Shown here: positions 14,840 through 24,220 of the stretch, one piece after another
How positions within the stretch are numbered: the stretch's first letter is position 1
Layout: the number at the start of each line of letters is the position of its first letter
DNA from: Terriglobia bacterium
GTDB lineage: Bacteria > Acidobacteriota > Terriglobia > Terriglobales > Acidobacteriaceae
DNA length: 62,155 nucleotides
Direction: 5' to 3'
Assembly: GCA_032252755.1 (NCBI GenBank)
Contig: JAVUPY010000009.1
Coordinates: 1-62,155, forward strand
The notes under the pieces: generated by a model
The model's database searches: none
Seen by the model: only the letters and a program-made list of their open reading frames with translations
What the model was told of the DNA's origin: nothing
Position numbers and translations under genes: made by a program

Positions 14840-16972
14840 ATGACAGCCGTCAACCGTCGTGCTGTTTTCTGCATCGTTTTTCTAGCCCTGATTCTTATGA
14901 CAATCTCTATGGTAGTTTCCGCACAAACAACCGAGTTGCCGAAACCGCCGGTTGCGACAAAACAACCGCATGTCACGGAAATCCACGGACTGAAACTTGT
15001 TGACGATTATTTCTGGTTTCGCGAAAAGTCGAACCCGGAGGTGAAGGCATATCTTGATGCGGAGAACGCCTACACCGACGCGGTGATGAAGCCGACTGTG
15101 GCGCTACAAAAGAAGCTCTATGACGAAATGCTGAGCCGGATTAAAGAAACGGACGTCAACGTCCCTTACAAAGATGGGAATTACTACTATTATTCGCGCA
15201 CGGAGACGGGGAAGCAGTACCCGTTCCTGTGCCGGAAGAAAGGGTCGCTCGAAGCGCCGGAAGAAGTCGTGCTGGATTTGAACAAGCTGGCCGAAGGGCA
15301 GACGTTCATGTCAATTGCAGCGTACCGGGTGAGTGATGACGGGAACCTGCTGGCGTATTCGACCGATAACACAGGGTTCCGGCAGTACACTCTTCACGTC
15401 AAAAACCTGCAGACGGGAGAAATCCTGCCGGACCGTGTTGAGAAAACCGGTTCCGTGGTTTGGGCGGCCGACAACAAGACGCTGTTCTACACCGTCGAGG
15501 ACTCGGCAAAACGGCAGTACAGGTTTTATCGGCACAAGGTGGGAACGACCGGGCCGGATGACCTGGTATACGAGGAAAAGGACGAGCGATTCGAGGTGTA
15601 CGCGGATCGCGTGCGCAGCGGGAAGTACATCATCCTGCAGAGCAACAGCCATACGACTTCAGAGGCGCGGTTCATCGCGGCGGATCAGCCAATGGCCGAG
15701 TGGAAGACCGTAGAGCCGAGGCGAGCGGGGATCGAGTACTACCTCGATCATCATGGCGACGATTTCTATATCCGCACGAATGACACGGGCCGCAACTTCC
15801 GCCTGGTGAAGGCTCCGGTTACGGATCCTTCGGCCAAAAACTGGAAGGAAGTGATTCCGCACCGTGCGGACGTGATGCTGCAGGACAGCGACTTCTTTAA
15901 GAATTTCTATGTGCTCGTGGAGCGCGACAAAGGACTGATCGAGCTAACGGTCGCGGATTTCAAGACGGGGAAGACGACGCGCGTGGAATTTCCGGAGAAG
16001 GCATACGTGGCTGGACCTGAGCAGAACCGGGAATTCGACGCCAAGCAGTATCGGTATCGCTACCAGTCGTTCATTACGCCGAATTCGGTTTACGACTACG
16101 ACGTGGAGAAGCATACGTCGACGCTGCTGAAGCGGACGGAGGTGCTGGGCGGATACGACCCGACGAAGTACGGCGTAGAGCGGGTGTTCGCGACGGCGGC
16201 GGATGGGGCGCAGGTGCCGATTTCGATCCTGTACAAAAAAGGATTGGTGAAGGACGGAAAGGCCCCGATCTATCTATATGCGTACGGGTCGTATGGGATC
16301 CCGATGGATGCGGGATTCAACTCGAATCGGTTCAGCCTCGTGGATCGCGGCGTCGTCTATGCCATAGCGCATATTCGCGGTGGCGGGGAACTCGGTAAGC
16401 CCTGGCATGATGCCGGGAAGATGATGAACAAGAAGAACACGTTCACGGATTTCATCTCCTGCGCGGAGTACCTGGTGAACCAGAAGTATGGGGCAAAGGG
16501 CCGGCTGGTCATTGAGGGCGGATCCGCGGGCGGGCTGCTGATGGGCGCGGTGACGAACATGCGGCCGGATTTGTTCCATGCGGTGATCGCAAAGGTGCCG
16601 TTCGTGGACGTGATCAACAGCATGCTGGATGAATCATTACCGCTCACCGTGGGCGAGTTCGAGGAGTGGGGCAATCCGAAAGAGAAACCGGCATTTGAGT
16701 ACATGTACTCGTATTCGCCTTATGACAACGTTACGGGAAAAGCGTATCCGGACATGCTGGTGAAGACGTCATTCAACGACAGCCAGGTGATGTACTGGGA
16801 GCCGACGAAATACGTTGCGAAGATGCGGGCCGTACGAACGGATCACAACACGTTGATTCTGAAGACGAATATGGGCGCGGGACACGGTGGCTCATCGGGG
16901 CGTTACGATTTCCTGCACGACGTTGCGTTCGATTATGCGTTTATCCTGAAGGAGATCGGGCTGGCGGATTGA
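14840..16972 (+). CDS. Prolyl oligopeptidase (S9A)
   Basis: This 710-residue serine peptidase has a signal-peptide-like N-terminus (RRAVFCIVFLALILMTISMVVSAQ), suggesting export. A seven-bladed propeller region (about 80-400) precedes an alpha/beta-hydrolase domain. The catalytic serine is S562 in EGGSAGGLLMG, an aspartate is likely in the SFNDSQVMYWEP segment (about 650), and the histidine is H682 in NMGAGHGGSSGRY. Family enzymes cleave short peptides after proline. It is transcribed alone on the plus strand. The length agrees with the family (about 700 residues). Confidence 0.95.
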   Translation: MTAVNRRAVFCIVFLALILMTISMVVSAQTTELPKPPVATKQPHVTEIHGLKLVDDYFWFREKSNPEVKAYLDAENAYTDAVMKPTVALQKKLYDEMLSRIKETDVNVPYKDGNYYYYSRTETGKQYPFLCRKKGSLEAPEEVVLDLNKLAEGQTFMSIAAYRVSDDGNLLAYSTDNTGFRQYTLHVKNLQTGEILPDRVEKTGSVVWAADNKTLFYTVEDSAKRQYRFYRHKVGTTGPDDLVYEEKDERFEVYADRVRSGKYIILQSNSHTTSEARFIAADQPMAEWKTVEPRRAGIEYYLDHHGDDFYIRTNDTGRNFRLVKAPVTDPSAKNWKEVIPHRADVMLQDSDFFKNFYVLVERDKGLIELTVADFKTGKTTRVEFPEKAYVAGPEQNREFDAKQYRYRYQSFITPNSVYDYDVEKHTSTLLKRTEVLGGYDPTKYGVERVFATAADGAQVPISILYKKGLVKDGKAPIYLYAYGSYGIPMDAGFNSNRFSLVDRGVVYAIAHIRGGGELGKPWHDAGKMMNKKNTFTDFISCAEYLVNQKYGAKGRLVIEGGSAGGLLMGAVTNMRPDLFHAVIAKVPFVDVINSMLDESLPLTVGEFEEWGNPKEKPAFEYMYSYSPYDNVTGKAYPDMLVKTSFNDSQVMYWEPTKYVAKMRAVRTDHNTLILKTNMGAGHGGSSGRYDFLHDVAFDYAFILKEIGLAD

Positions 16973-17088
16973 GGTGAGCTGGAACCCGATCCTGGCAGGT
17001 GTAACTTTTTCGTGAAATGACGCAGTGCTAGAGCGCACGCACACCCGGTTTGGGCATATAATTCCGCCCAACTTTAGTGGGGTGTGTC

Positions 17089-18114
17089 GTGCGCTCGTTG
17101 TCGCTGTCGCCCTTGCTCGTCGTCGTTGTGATGCTGTTTCCCACCTGTGCTCCCGCTCAGTCCCAAGAGAACTGGACATCGAAGAGATTTATCGGAGAAA
17201 CCCTGAGGGTCGATGTCGATGTAGTGGATGTCTACTTCACGGTGAAGCGGCACAACCACCTTGTCGAAAACCTGACGAAAGACGATTTTGACCTTCGGGA
17301 AAACAATGAGAAACAGCGGATACTGTATTTTTCGTCGGAAAGCCAGGCGCCGCTCAGCCTCGGAGTGCTGATTGATACCAGCGGCAGTGAGTCGCCGATG
17401 CTTCATACGGAGCGGGCGGTTGCGAAGCGATTCTTCGATACGGTGCTGGTTGCTGGCGATGAAGGACTGGTGGCGAGCTTCGATTCCCATGTCGATTTAA
17501 AGCAGGACTTCACCGGAGACCACGCTCTGCTCGTAAAGGGAATTGAGGCATCGGAACAGGACAGTTCGCGGCGTACGCCTGCGATCGATAGCGGACCCGT
17601 GCCGAAGCTTCGCAGCACGGCGCTGTACGACGCGATTGTTGGAATAGCTGAGCACCGGTTTGCGAACCGGCGGGATCGCAACGCGATGATTATCATCACC
17701 GATGGTCAGGACCAGGGAAGCCGCGCGACCGCGCAGCAGGCGGTGGAAGCGGCGCTGAAGTCGAATTCCATCTGCTATGTGCTGCTGGTTGGCGACAAAG
17801 CCTACATGTCGTCTCCCCGCTATAAAGGCGGCCTGTGGATGGGATACCTGGCATCCGAGACGGGCGGAAGCGTCATTGTGCTGGACAAGAAGTTGAAGGG
17901 GTTGGAACGTACTCTGCTGCAAATTGCGGATGAATTACGCCATCATTACAGCATCGGCTACACGCCGGTAAATCGCACAGCGGACGGGCGATACAGGAAG
18001 ATTTCGATTCGTGCGCCACGCGGATACAAAATTCAGTCGCGGCGGGGTTATTACTACATGCCGCACGACTCTCAAGATGCAGAGACATCACTTCTGAGAA
18101 GTTCGAACGAGTAA
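17089..18114 (+). CDS. Secreted VWFA-domain protein of acidobacterial type
   Basis: About 341 residues. A signal peptide is followed by VDVDVVDVYFTVKRHNHLVENLTKDDFDLRENNEKQRI, the characteristic lead-in of VWFA-related proteins abundant in Acidobacteria. A von Willebrand factor A domain then runs with a MIDAS-like LIDTSGSESPM (about 90-100) and a later ITDGQDQGS. The C-terminal YSIGYTPVNRTADGRYRKISIR block is also shared by that family. It probably binds metal-dependently to proteins at the cell surface; the partner is unknown. GTG at 17089 is preferred, with GGGG 7 bases upstream; GTG at 17077 would add four residues. Confidence 0.85.
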   Translation: MRSLSLSPLLVVVVMLFPTCAPAQSQENWTSKRFIGETLRVDVDVVDVYFTVKRHNHLVENLTKDDFDLRENNEKQRILYFSSESQAPLSLGVLIDTSGSESPMLHTERAVAKRFFDTVLVAGDEGLVASFDSHVDLKQDFTGDHALLVKGIEASEQDSSRRTPAIDSGPVPKLRSTALYDAIVGIAEHRFANRRDRNAMIIITDGQDQGSRATAQQAVEAALKSNSICYVLLVGDKAYMSSPRYKGGLWMGYLASETGGSVIVLDKKLKGLERTLLQIADELRHHYSIGYTPVNRTADGRYRKISIRAPRGYKIQSRRGYYYMPHDSQDAETSLLRSSNE

Positions 18115-18207
18115 GAGATCCGCCGCCGGGCGAATCGGGCCGCTAGGCAATTCAGAACTCCATCGTCTCGGCGAAAGAGAATCCCTGGAGGTGTGAAAGG
18201 TTCTAAA

Positions 18208-18251
18208 CCCACATCTGCCAAAACGGCAGATGTGGGGCACGGATATTTTTT
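18208..18251. repeat. 12-bp inverted repeat between convergent genes (REP-like or terminator)
   Basis: CCCACATCTGCC (18208-18219) pairs perfectly with GGCAGATGTGGG (18225-18236) around AAAAC. The stem lies between two convergent genes and a T-run (18245-18251) starts 8 bases after it on the plus strand. It could therefore terminate the VWFA transcript, but the distance is long for an intrinsic terminator. A dispersed palindromic repeat unit is the other reading. Confidence 0.6.
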
Positions 18252-18256
18252 CAACG

Positions 18257-19669
18257 TTACAGAATGTAGCGTGAGAGGTCCTGGTCCTTGACGACGTCGG
18301 CCAGCATCTTGCGAACGTAGTCGGCGTCGATGGTTACGTCTTTTTCCTTCATCTCCGGGGCGCTGAAGCTGATTTCGTCGAGCACGCGCTCCATGATGGT
18401 ATGCAGGCGGCGGGCGCCGATGTTTTCCGTGGACTCGTTCACGCGCGCGGCGAAGTTCGCGATCTGTTCAAGGGAATCCTTCGTGAATTCCAGCTTCAGA
18501 CCCTCGGTTTCGAGCAGGGCGGTGTACTGCTTCACAAGCGACGACTTTGGTTCGGTGAGAATCTTGATGAAGTCTTCGACGGTGAGCGATTTCAACTCGA
18601 CGCGAATGGGGAAGCGGCCCTGGAGTTCGGGGATGAGGTCGCTGGGCTTGGAGACGTGGAATGCCCCGGCGGCGATGAACAGGATATGGTCGGTGCGGAC
18701 CATGCCGTAGCGTGTGTTGATCGTTGTGCCTTCGACGATGGGCAGGATGTCGCGCTGGACGCCTTCGCGGGAGACGTCGGGGCCATGGCCGCCTTCACGC
18801 CCGGCGATCTTGTCGATTTCGTCGAGGAAGATGATGCCGGAGTTCTCGACGCGTTCGAGGGCGATGCGCGTCACCTGGTCCATGTCGATGAGGCGCTGCT
18901 CTTCTTCGGAGATCAGGTACTCGAAAGCCTCGCTGACCTTCATCTTCCGTTTCTTGGTGCGCTGGCCGAAGATGTTGGGCAGCATGTCCTTCATGTTGAT
19001 GTCCATCTCCTCCACGCCCTGGTTGGAGATGATTTCGAAGGCAGGCATGCTTTTCTCGCGAACCTCGAGTTCGACAATACGTTCGTCGAGTTTGCCCTCT
19101 CGAAGTTGCTGGCGAAGTTTCTCACGGGTGCGGGAGTTGGATTCGCCGGCGAGTATTGGTTGCGAACCGAATCCCATCGAGTTGCCGCCATCTACTGGCA
19201 CCGGGCCGGAGATGGGCAGGAGAAGGTCGAGCAGGCGCTCTTCGGCGTTCAACTCTGCTTTGTCCGAGACGTCCTCGAGCTTCTCTTCGCGAACCATCTC
19301 GATGGCGATCTCGATGAGGTCGCGGATCATGGATTCGACGTCTCGGCCGACGTAGCCGACTTCGGTGAACTTGGAGGCTTCGACCTTGAGGAAAGGTGAG
19401 TTCGCCAGCTTGGCGAGGCGGCGCGCGATCTCGGTTTTGCCGACGCCGGTGGGCCCGATCATGATGATGTTCTTGGGCATGACTTCTTCAGCGAGATCGG
19501 GCGTGAGTTTCTGGCGGCGCATGCGGTTGCGCAGGGCGACAGCAACGGCGCGCTTGGCCTCGTGCTGGCCGACAACATGCTTGTCGAGTTCGGCTACGAT
19601 TTCGCGTGGCGTCAACTCGTCGAGGGCGACCTGTTCTTCTTCAACGGTTCCTGGGAGATAAATAGCCAC
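18257..19669 (-). CDS. hslU: ATP-dependent protease ATPase subunit HslU
   Basis: A 470-residue AAA+ unfoldase partner of HslV. Family motifs are complete: [26 protein letters not shown] near the N-terminus, Walker A in [17 protein letters not shown] (about 71-87), Walker B in [16 protein letters not shown], and the C-terminal DQDLSRYIL, whose last residues activate HslV. The intermediate (I) domain spans about 110-260. ATP hydrolysis drives unfolding and feeding of substrates. It lies 48 bp downstream of hslV on the same strand, the usual hslVU order. Confidence 0.97.
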   Translation of the reverse strand: MAIYLPGTVEEEQVALDELTPREIVAELDKHVVGQHEAKRAVAVALRNRMRRQKLTPDLAEEVMPKNIIMIGPTGVGKTEIARRLAKLANSPFLKVEASKFTEVGYVGRDVESMIRDLIEIAIEMVREEKLEDVSDKAELNAEERLLDLLLPISGPVPVDGGNSMGFGSQPILAGESNSRTREKLRQQLREGKLDERIVELEVREKSMPAFEIISNQGVEEMDINMKDMLPNIFGQRTKKRKMKVSEAFEYLISEEEQRLIDMDQVTRIALERVENSGIIFLDEIDKIAGREGGHGPDVSREGVQRDILPIVEGTTINTRYGMVRTDHILFIAAGAFHVSKPSDLIPELQGRFPIRVELKSLTVEDFIKILTEPKSSLVKQYTALLETEGLKLEFTKDSLEQIANFAARVNESTENIGARRLHTIMERVLDEISFSAPEMKEKDVTIDADYVRKMLADVVKDQDLSRYIL

Positions 19670-19717
19670 TGCTACTCCAATCCAATGACCTTCCGGGCAG
19701 AGTGCCAGGCCAGGTCG

Positions 19718-20287
19718 TTACAGCTCTTCTATCGTCGTCTTTTCGTTGGTGTAGATGCAAGTCTGGGCAGCTATTCGCATTGCTTCTTCGCAAATCTTTC
19801 TTGCGTCGAGCTGCGTGTGCTGCATGAGGGCCATGGCCGCGGCCGTCGCGTAGGGACCACCGCTCCCGATTGCTGCTACCCCATCGTCGGGTTCAATGAC
19901 ATCGCCCGTGCCGCTCAGGAGATAGGTTTGCTCCTTGTCGGCCACGAGGAGCAGGGCTTCGAGCTGGCGAAGGCTTTTGTCAGTGCGCCAGTCCTTGGCG
20001 AGTTCGACGGCGGCTCGGCCGAGGTTGCCCTGGTATTGCTCGAGCTTTGACTCGAAGCGAGAGAACAGCGAAAAGGCATCGGCGGTGGAACCGGCAAAGC
20101 CGGCGAGGATCTTGTCCTGGTAGAGGCGGCGGATTTTGCGCGCGCCGTGCTTCATGACGTGATCGCCCATGGTGACCTGTCCGTCGCCTGCCATGACAAC
20201 CTTGCCATCGCGGCGGACGCACAGAACCGTTGTAGAGCGGATTCGTTTGCGAGAGGAATGCGAGCTTACAGATTGCGTTCGAGCCAT
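19718..20287 (-). CDS. hslV: ATP-dependent protease peptidase subunit HslV with N-terminal extension
   Basis: 189 residues. The conserved peptidase start [24 protein letters not shown] is present, with T19 expected to be the catalytic N-terminal threonine. In E. coli this threonine follows the initiator methionine directly; here 18 residues ([18 protein letters not shown]) precede it and no ATG, GTG or TTG occurs next to the threonine in frame. A propeptide must therefore be removed, or the enzyme works differently. Other family residues ([36 protein letters not shown]) are normal. It is first in the hslVU operon. Confidence 0.95.
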   Translation of the reverse strand: MARTQSVSSHSSRKRIRSTTVLCVRRDGKVVMAGDGQVTMGDHVMKHGARKIRRLYQDKILAGFAGSTADAFSLFSRFESKLEQYQGNLGRAAVELAKDWRTDKSLRQLEALLLVADKEQTYLLSGTGDVIEPDDGVAAIGSGGPYATAAAMALMQHTQLDARKICEEAMRIAAQTCIYTNEKTTIEEL

Positions 20288-20390
20288 GTGCTTAATCGTT
20301 GATTATAACAGCCGAAAACAGAGCAACCCAGACGGCGCAAAGGCGCGAAAGGAAAACCCTCCAAAGAGGGTTCCTGTATACGTGGCAAAG

Positions 20391-20804
20391 CTACGCGTGC
20401 TGAGCATGCTCCAGTTGCGACGCGAGTTCGTCGATCTTTGCCTGGAGAACGTGGCGAATCGACAGCATTCCCAACAACCGGCCGTGTTCGTCGACGATGG
20501 GGAGGTGCCGGTAGTGAGACTCCACCATGACGTTGAGGGCTTCGGCCATGGAGATGTCTCTTGTGGCCAGGGTGACGGGTGTGGTCATGACTTCCCGCAC
20601 AGGGATGTCCTTAGCGAGTCGCGGATCGAGGGAAAGCTTACGGAGAACGTCGCGCTCGGTGAATATCCCGGCGACCACCCGATTTTCGTCGACGACCGCG
20701 GTGGCACCGGTGTGCTTGTCCAACATTTCGCGAATGGCTTCGGCAGCCGTGGTAGTTAAGGGCACCGAGGCATGGGTTTCATCACAGATATCAAGAATGC
20801 TCAT
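20391..20804 (-). CDS. CBS-domain protein
   Basis: 137 residues forming a tandem CBS pair with little else: blocks TAAEAIREMLDKHTGATAVVDENRVVAGIFTERDVLRKL and ISMAEALNVMVESHYRHLPIVDEHGRLLGMLSIRHVLQ. Such stand-alone CBS proteins bind adenosine-containing ligands and modulate partners. Nearby genes give no obvious partner. A short C-terminal helix follows. Start is the ATG at 20804. Located downstream of RidA and upstream of hslV on the minus strand, with gaps of about 100 bp each side. Confidence 0.88.
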   Translation of the reverse strand: MSILDICDETHASVPLTTTAAEAIREMLDKHTGATAVVDENRVVAGIFTERDVLRKLSLDPRLAKDIPVREVMTTPVTLATRDISMAEALNVMVESHYRHLPIVDEHGRLLGMLSIRHVLQAKIDELASQLEHAQHA

Positions 20805-20913
20805 AAAAGTCCTGTTTTATTCGCCAGCCCAAAAACAGCGTGCGGAATAAGGAATATATGCCGATGCGAGGGTTTCGTCCATTCCCATGCCGGGGGGCCG
20901 AATCGAACGCGGG

Positions 20914-21300
20914 CTATTCGACGATTGCGTCCGCCTCAATTTCCACGAGAATCTCCGGCGAGATCAGGGCTTTGACTTCGACCATGGAGGTTGCCGGCCG
21001 AATATCGCGGAAGAACTCGCCGTGGGCCCGCCCGATCTCTTCCCAGTGCGAAATGTCGGTGACGAACATGCGCGTTCGCACGACGTTATTCAAGGATGCT
21101 CCGGCCTTCGTGAGGGCCGAGGAGATGTTTTTGAGCACTTGAACTGTTTGTGCATAGAAGTCGCCGACCCCGATGATGCTGCCGTCGGGAGCAGTCGCGG
21201 TGGTTCCCGCGACGTGAATGCAGGGTCCGACGCGCACCGCCCGCGAGTAGCCAACTTTGGGTTCCCACACGGTGCCGCTGGAAATGTTCTGGCGTGACAT
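20914..21300 (-). CDS. RidA (YjgF/YER057c) family protein
   Basis: 128 residues. The family pattern runs [69 protein letters not shown] and ends [23 protein letters not shown]. RidA proteins deaminate reactive enamine/imine intermediates from PLP enzymes. The arginine within the RTRMFV block is in the conserved position. The ATG at 21300 has GGAGG 5 bases upstream; an in-frame extension to 21426 would translate repeat DNA and is rejected. No operon partner is obvious. Confidence 0.9.
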   Translation of the reverse strand: MSRQNISSGTVWEPKVGYSRAVRVGPCIHVAGTTATAPDGSIIGVGDFYAQTVQVLKNISSALTKAGASLNNVVRTRMFVTDISHWEEIGRAHGEFFRDIRPATSMVEVKALISPEILVEIEADAIVE

Positions 21301-21663
21301 TTGAGCCTCCAGAGAAAAGATTAACGCGGAGGACGCAAAGGGCGCTAAGGGGCAAGACCGTGGCTTGTCGCTGGTGGTTGGGGCTGGTTTCAATAGAGGT
21401 TCGGCCTGTTTTAGCAGCGTCAGCATGCGAGTGCTGATTAAAGCGGGGGCGCCCGGAGACCCGCGATTCTACAACCCTTTTCACAATCGTGCTCCTCTAA
21501 CCTATTAGTGCATTTGTCTTTCGATAGTGAGCAGTCCGGTTCCAGGTATTGCATCTGGAACTGATTCGGGCTATTTACAGCGTCACAGAATTGTGGCGAA
21601 TCGAGGGGCGAGCCCCAGCGCCGCTTTCTGAGGTGATGGCAGCGACCCGGGGAAGGTGACCAA
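21301..21663. other. Intergenic region with GxxExxY-leader repeat
   Basis: About 360 bp without a supported gene between RidA and a divergent hypothetical gene. It contains a GxxExxY-leader-like repeat at about 21315-21350 (AAAGATTAACGCGGAGGACG and beyond), matching 11425-11450. The rest should contain promoters for both genes; none is clear. The repeat copy has no following gene and looks like a remnant. Confidence 0.4.
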
Positions 21664-22218
21664 ATGACGATTCCGGAATCCCATCCTTTGCGTGCGTTCT
21701 TCCAGGAGCGCGTGCAGGAGCACTTTGAGCAGGAAATTGGGCTGCGTGACGGCGAGTTGCAGGCGTACGTTGCCAGCATGCTGACCGACTTCTGCGAATG
21801 TGAGCAGTTATACAAGATCCGTGATGCTGCCGGGAGGCCGTTACATGACGTCGGCGAAATGCTGCTGGAATCGGACCCGGTGTTCGGCCCAGCGCCATCC
21901 TTTGATCGCGAGCGGCAGGTGCGCAAGCACATTGGCGATTACACGCTGTTCTGCACGGGGATGTACCCGGAAAGCCTCAATCATTTCCGCTTGCGCCGGC
22001 AGAGGCTTGAGAACTTTATCGACTGGATGAAAGCAGGCAAGGAGAGCTACTACATTGTCTCGACGTTCGAGCAGTTCGAGTACGCTAAAGTGGCGCCTCT
22101 ATTCGCGAAACTCTCGCACGAGTTCGAGGCCTGTGTTTTCGGCCTGAACCGGGTGAAGAACGAGTTACTGGAGCGGCAGTATCCCATCCTTCGGCGCGCC
22201 AATGATTTAATGATGTAG
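21664..22218 (+). CDS. Conserved-looking protein of unknown function
   Basis: 184 residues, predicted soluble and largely helical, with no signal peptide or transmembrane segment. Notable stretches: FFQERVQEHFEQEIGLRDGELQAYVASMLTDFCECEQLYKIRD, a short FDRERQVRKHIGDYTLFCTGMYPESL region, and EFEACVFGLNRVKNELLERQYPIL at the end. The helical pattern could hold a small binding site but no family was recognised. A good ribosome binding site (GGAAGGTG, 5 bases from ATG) supports translation. Its neighbours (RidA, rsmD) do not suggest a role. Confidence 0.65.
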   Translation: MTIPESHPLRAFFQERVQEHFEQEIGLRDGELQAYVASMLTDFCECEQLYKIRDAAGRPLHDVGEMLLESDPVFGPAPSFDRERQVRKHIGDYTLFCTGMYPESLNHFRLRRQRLENFIDWMKAGKESYYIVSTFEQFEYAKVAPLFAKLSHEFEACVFGLNRVKNELLERQYPILRRANDLMM

Positions 22219-22440
22219 CAACGTTCACCGCATCTCCAGCGGCTTCGCTGCACAATCGTGTTGGCAACTATACCTGCGCCATGGTGTTCCCATAAGCATA
22301 AAAGAACGAAATTATGGTTATGAACAGGGCAGCGATGGGTTGGTCTATCCGATCGTCAAAGTTCAGTTTCCTGGAATTGCTTGGGGCGGTGTTTTCGCGC
22401 GAGTGGTGGCGTTTCTTCGCACCACATCCACATCCGGCAG

Positions 22441-23025
22441 TCAGGACGACACAGGCTCCACGGTGACGTTCATCCGGTAGAAGCTCAGGGATGAATCTCC
22501 CTGGTCGAGTCTGCGATACCGTTTAAGGTGTCCTGCACCTTCGCCCGGGTCGTAGCGCTTTTCGTGTTCCGCGACCACGATGCTGCCGTCCGTCAACAAT
22601 CCACCTTGAGCAACAATGCGCAGCACTCGTGCGTAAGCACCGTGCATGCTGTAAGGCGGGTCGAGAAAGATCACGTCCGGGTGAAGTCCAGCTTCACGCA
22701 GCAAGCGTAACGCCTCTGCCGCAGGCTGCTCGATGACCTCGACGGTTTCCATGATGCCGAGGGATTGCAGATTGGCGCGGATCGTCTGGGCAGCCCTCTT
22801 GCCCGATTCCACAAAGTACACTTGTGACGCCCCACGGCTCAGTGCCTCTATCCCGATCGATCCCGTTCCAGCAAACAAATCGACAAAAACAGCGCCATCG
22901 ATTTTGCCGGCGGACGCCAGCACATTGAAGAGGGTTTCCTTCAGCCGATCGTAGGTGGGGCGGGTTTCGTCGCCCGGGAGCGATTGCAGCGTTCGGCTTC
23001 GGTATTTTCCCGCGATGACGCGCAT
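22441..23025 (-). CDS. rsmD: 16S rRNA (guanine-966-N2)-methyltransferase RsmD
   Basis: 194 residues with the complete RsmD pattern: MRVIAGKYRSRTLQSLPGDETRPTYDRLKETLFNVLASAGKIDGAVFVDLFAGTGSIGIEALSRGA, and VIFLDPPYS, the catalytic DPPY motif. It methylates guanine 966 of 16S rRNA using S-adenosylmethionine. The gene is divergent from the site-2 protease gene. There is no sign of a coupled pantetheine-phosphate adenylyltransferase gene next door, although the two are often linked in other bacteria. Confidence 0.95.
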   Translation of the reverse strand: MRVIAGKYRSRTLQSLPGDETRPTYDRLKETLFNVLASAGKIDGAVFVDLFAGTGSIGIEALSRGASQVYFVESGKRAAQTIRANLQSLGIMETVEVIEQPAAEALRLLREAGLHPDVIFLDPPYSMHGAYARVLRIVAQGGLLTDGSIVVAEHEKRYDPGEGAGHLKRYRRLDQGDSSLSFYRMNVTVEPVSS

Positions 23026-23107
23026 CTTCGATTCCTGGAACGCAGCTGAACTTTCCGACGTCTAAACTGTATAGAATCATAGAAGCTGGGTCCAACGGCT
23101 GCACTAA

Positions 23108-24214
23108 ATGAAGAACTGGTCTATTCCGGTGGGACGGATTTTCGGGGTCGAACTGCGCATTCACGCGACCTTTGCATTGCTGTTGATTTTCCTTGTGGCC
23201 ACGGGCTCGGTTCGGAGCGGCACACTTGGAGGCGTCCGGTCGCTGGTGCTGCTGGGCATCATCTTTGGGTCGGTGATATTGCACGAACTGGGTCATGCCG
23301 TGACGGCAATGAAGTTCGGGGTGGTTGTGAGATCGATCGTCCTGCTGCCGATTGGCGGAGTCACGCTGATGGACGACCAGACCCGGACCCAGCCGAATCC
23401 CAAACGAGACATCCGAATTGCGCTGGCCGGGCCGATGGTCAACCTGGTGCTCGCTGTGTTCTTCGGAACCGGTGCTTTGCTCTTCTTTCCTCAGGCCAAC
23501 TTGTGGGCGCAGCCCTGGGTTTCCGCTTCCAACCTGATCCGCAGCCTCGTTTGGACGAACTTTTTCCTTGGGGCGTTCAACCTCGTGCCGGCTTATCCAT
23601 TGGATGGTGGGCACATACTGCGGGCGTGGATGAGTTATCGCATGGACCACCTCACGGCGACGCGGCGCTCGGTCATGATCGGGCAAATGTTCGCGCTGAG
23701 CCTGCTGGTGATCGGTGCCGGAATGCGCGACCCGTGGCTAACCATGATCGCCGTTATCCTCTTCTTCGGTGCGCAGATCGAGAACCGTTCGGCAATATTT
23801 CAATCCGTGCTGGAGCAGGTCCGCATGGAAGACGTGATGCTCACGGACTTCAAGACGCTCTCGCCTGCGGATACCTTGGAGGACGCGCTGCACAAGGTGG
23901 TGCACTCGCTGCAGGACGATTTTCCGGTGGTTCGCGGCGGCGACATGGTGGGGACGATTTCACGCCAGCGCATCATGGAAACGCTGCGAATCCAGGGAAA
24001 TGGCTACGTACAGGGCGCGATGAACCGGTTCTTCCAGATTGCGCAACGGAACGAAACTCTGGCCTCGCTTTTCCGGCGCATCGGTCAGACGGGGATTTCG
24101 ATTATTCCGGTCGTCGATGGCGAGCACCTGGTCGGTATCGTGACCTTGCAGAACCTGACGCACAGCATCGCGGCACTGGCAGAGGCAAGGAAGCTACGGC
24201 AGCCAGAAGGATAG
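23108..24214 (+). CDS. Site-2 protease (M50 family) with CBS domains
   Basis: 368 residues. Membrane helices carry HELGH (59-63) and NLVPAYPLDGGH (about 158-169, D166), the metal ligands and second active-site motif of M50 intramembrane zinc proteases. A C-terminal pair of CBS-like modules follows (about 245-355). The protease cuts within the membrane, typically releasing transcription factors or trimming signals. No linked substrate or anti-sigma factor gene is present. Start ATG at 23108 has a weak ribosome binding site. Confidence 0.92.
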   Translation: MKNWSIPVGRIFGVELRIHATFALLLIFLVATGSVRSGTLGGVRSLVLLGIIFGSVILHELGHAVTAMKFGVVVRSIVLLPIGGVTLMDDQTRTQPNPKRDIRIALAGPMVNLVLAVFFGTGALLFFPQANLWAQPWVSASNLIRSLVWTNFFLGAFNLVPAYPLDGGHILRAWMSYRMDHLTATRRSVMIGQMFALSLLVIGAGMRDPWLTMIAVILFFGAQIENRSAIFQSVLEQVRMEDVMLTDFKTLSPADTLEDALHKVVHSLQDDFPVVRGGDMVGTISRQRIMETLRIQGNGYVQGAMNRFFQIAQRNETLASLFRRIGQTGISIIPVVDGEHLVGIVTLQNLTHSIAALAEARKLRQPEG

Positions 24215-24220
24215 GATCAA

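Noticed and set aside
20880-20913. Possible tRNA-like T-loop read on the minus strand (GTTCGATTCGG)
   Set aside because: No matching stems or anticodon arm; it is only the trailer of the RidA-family gene.
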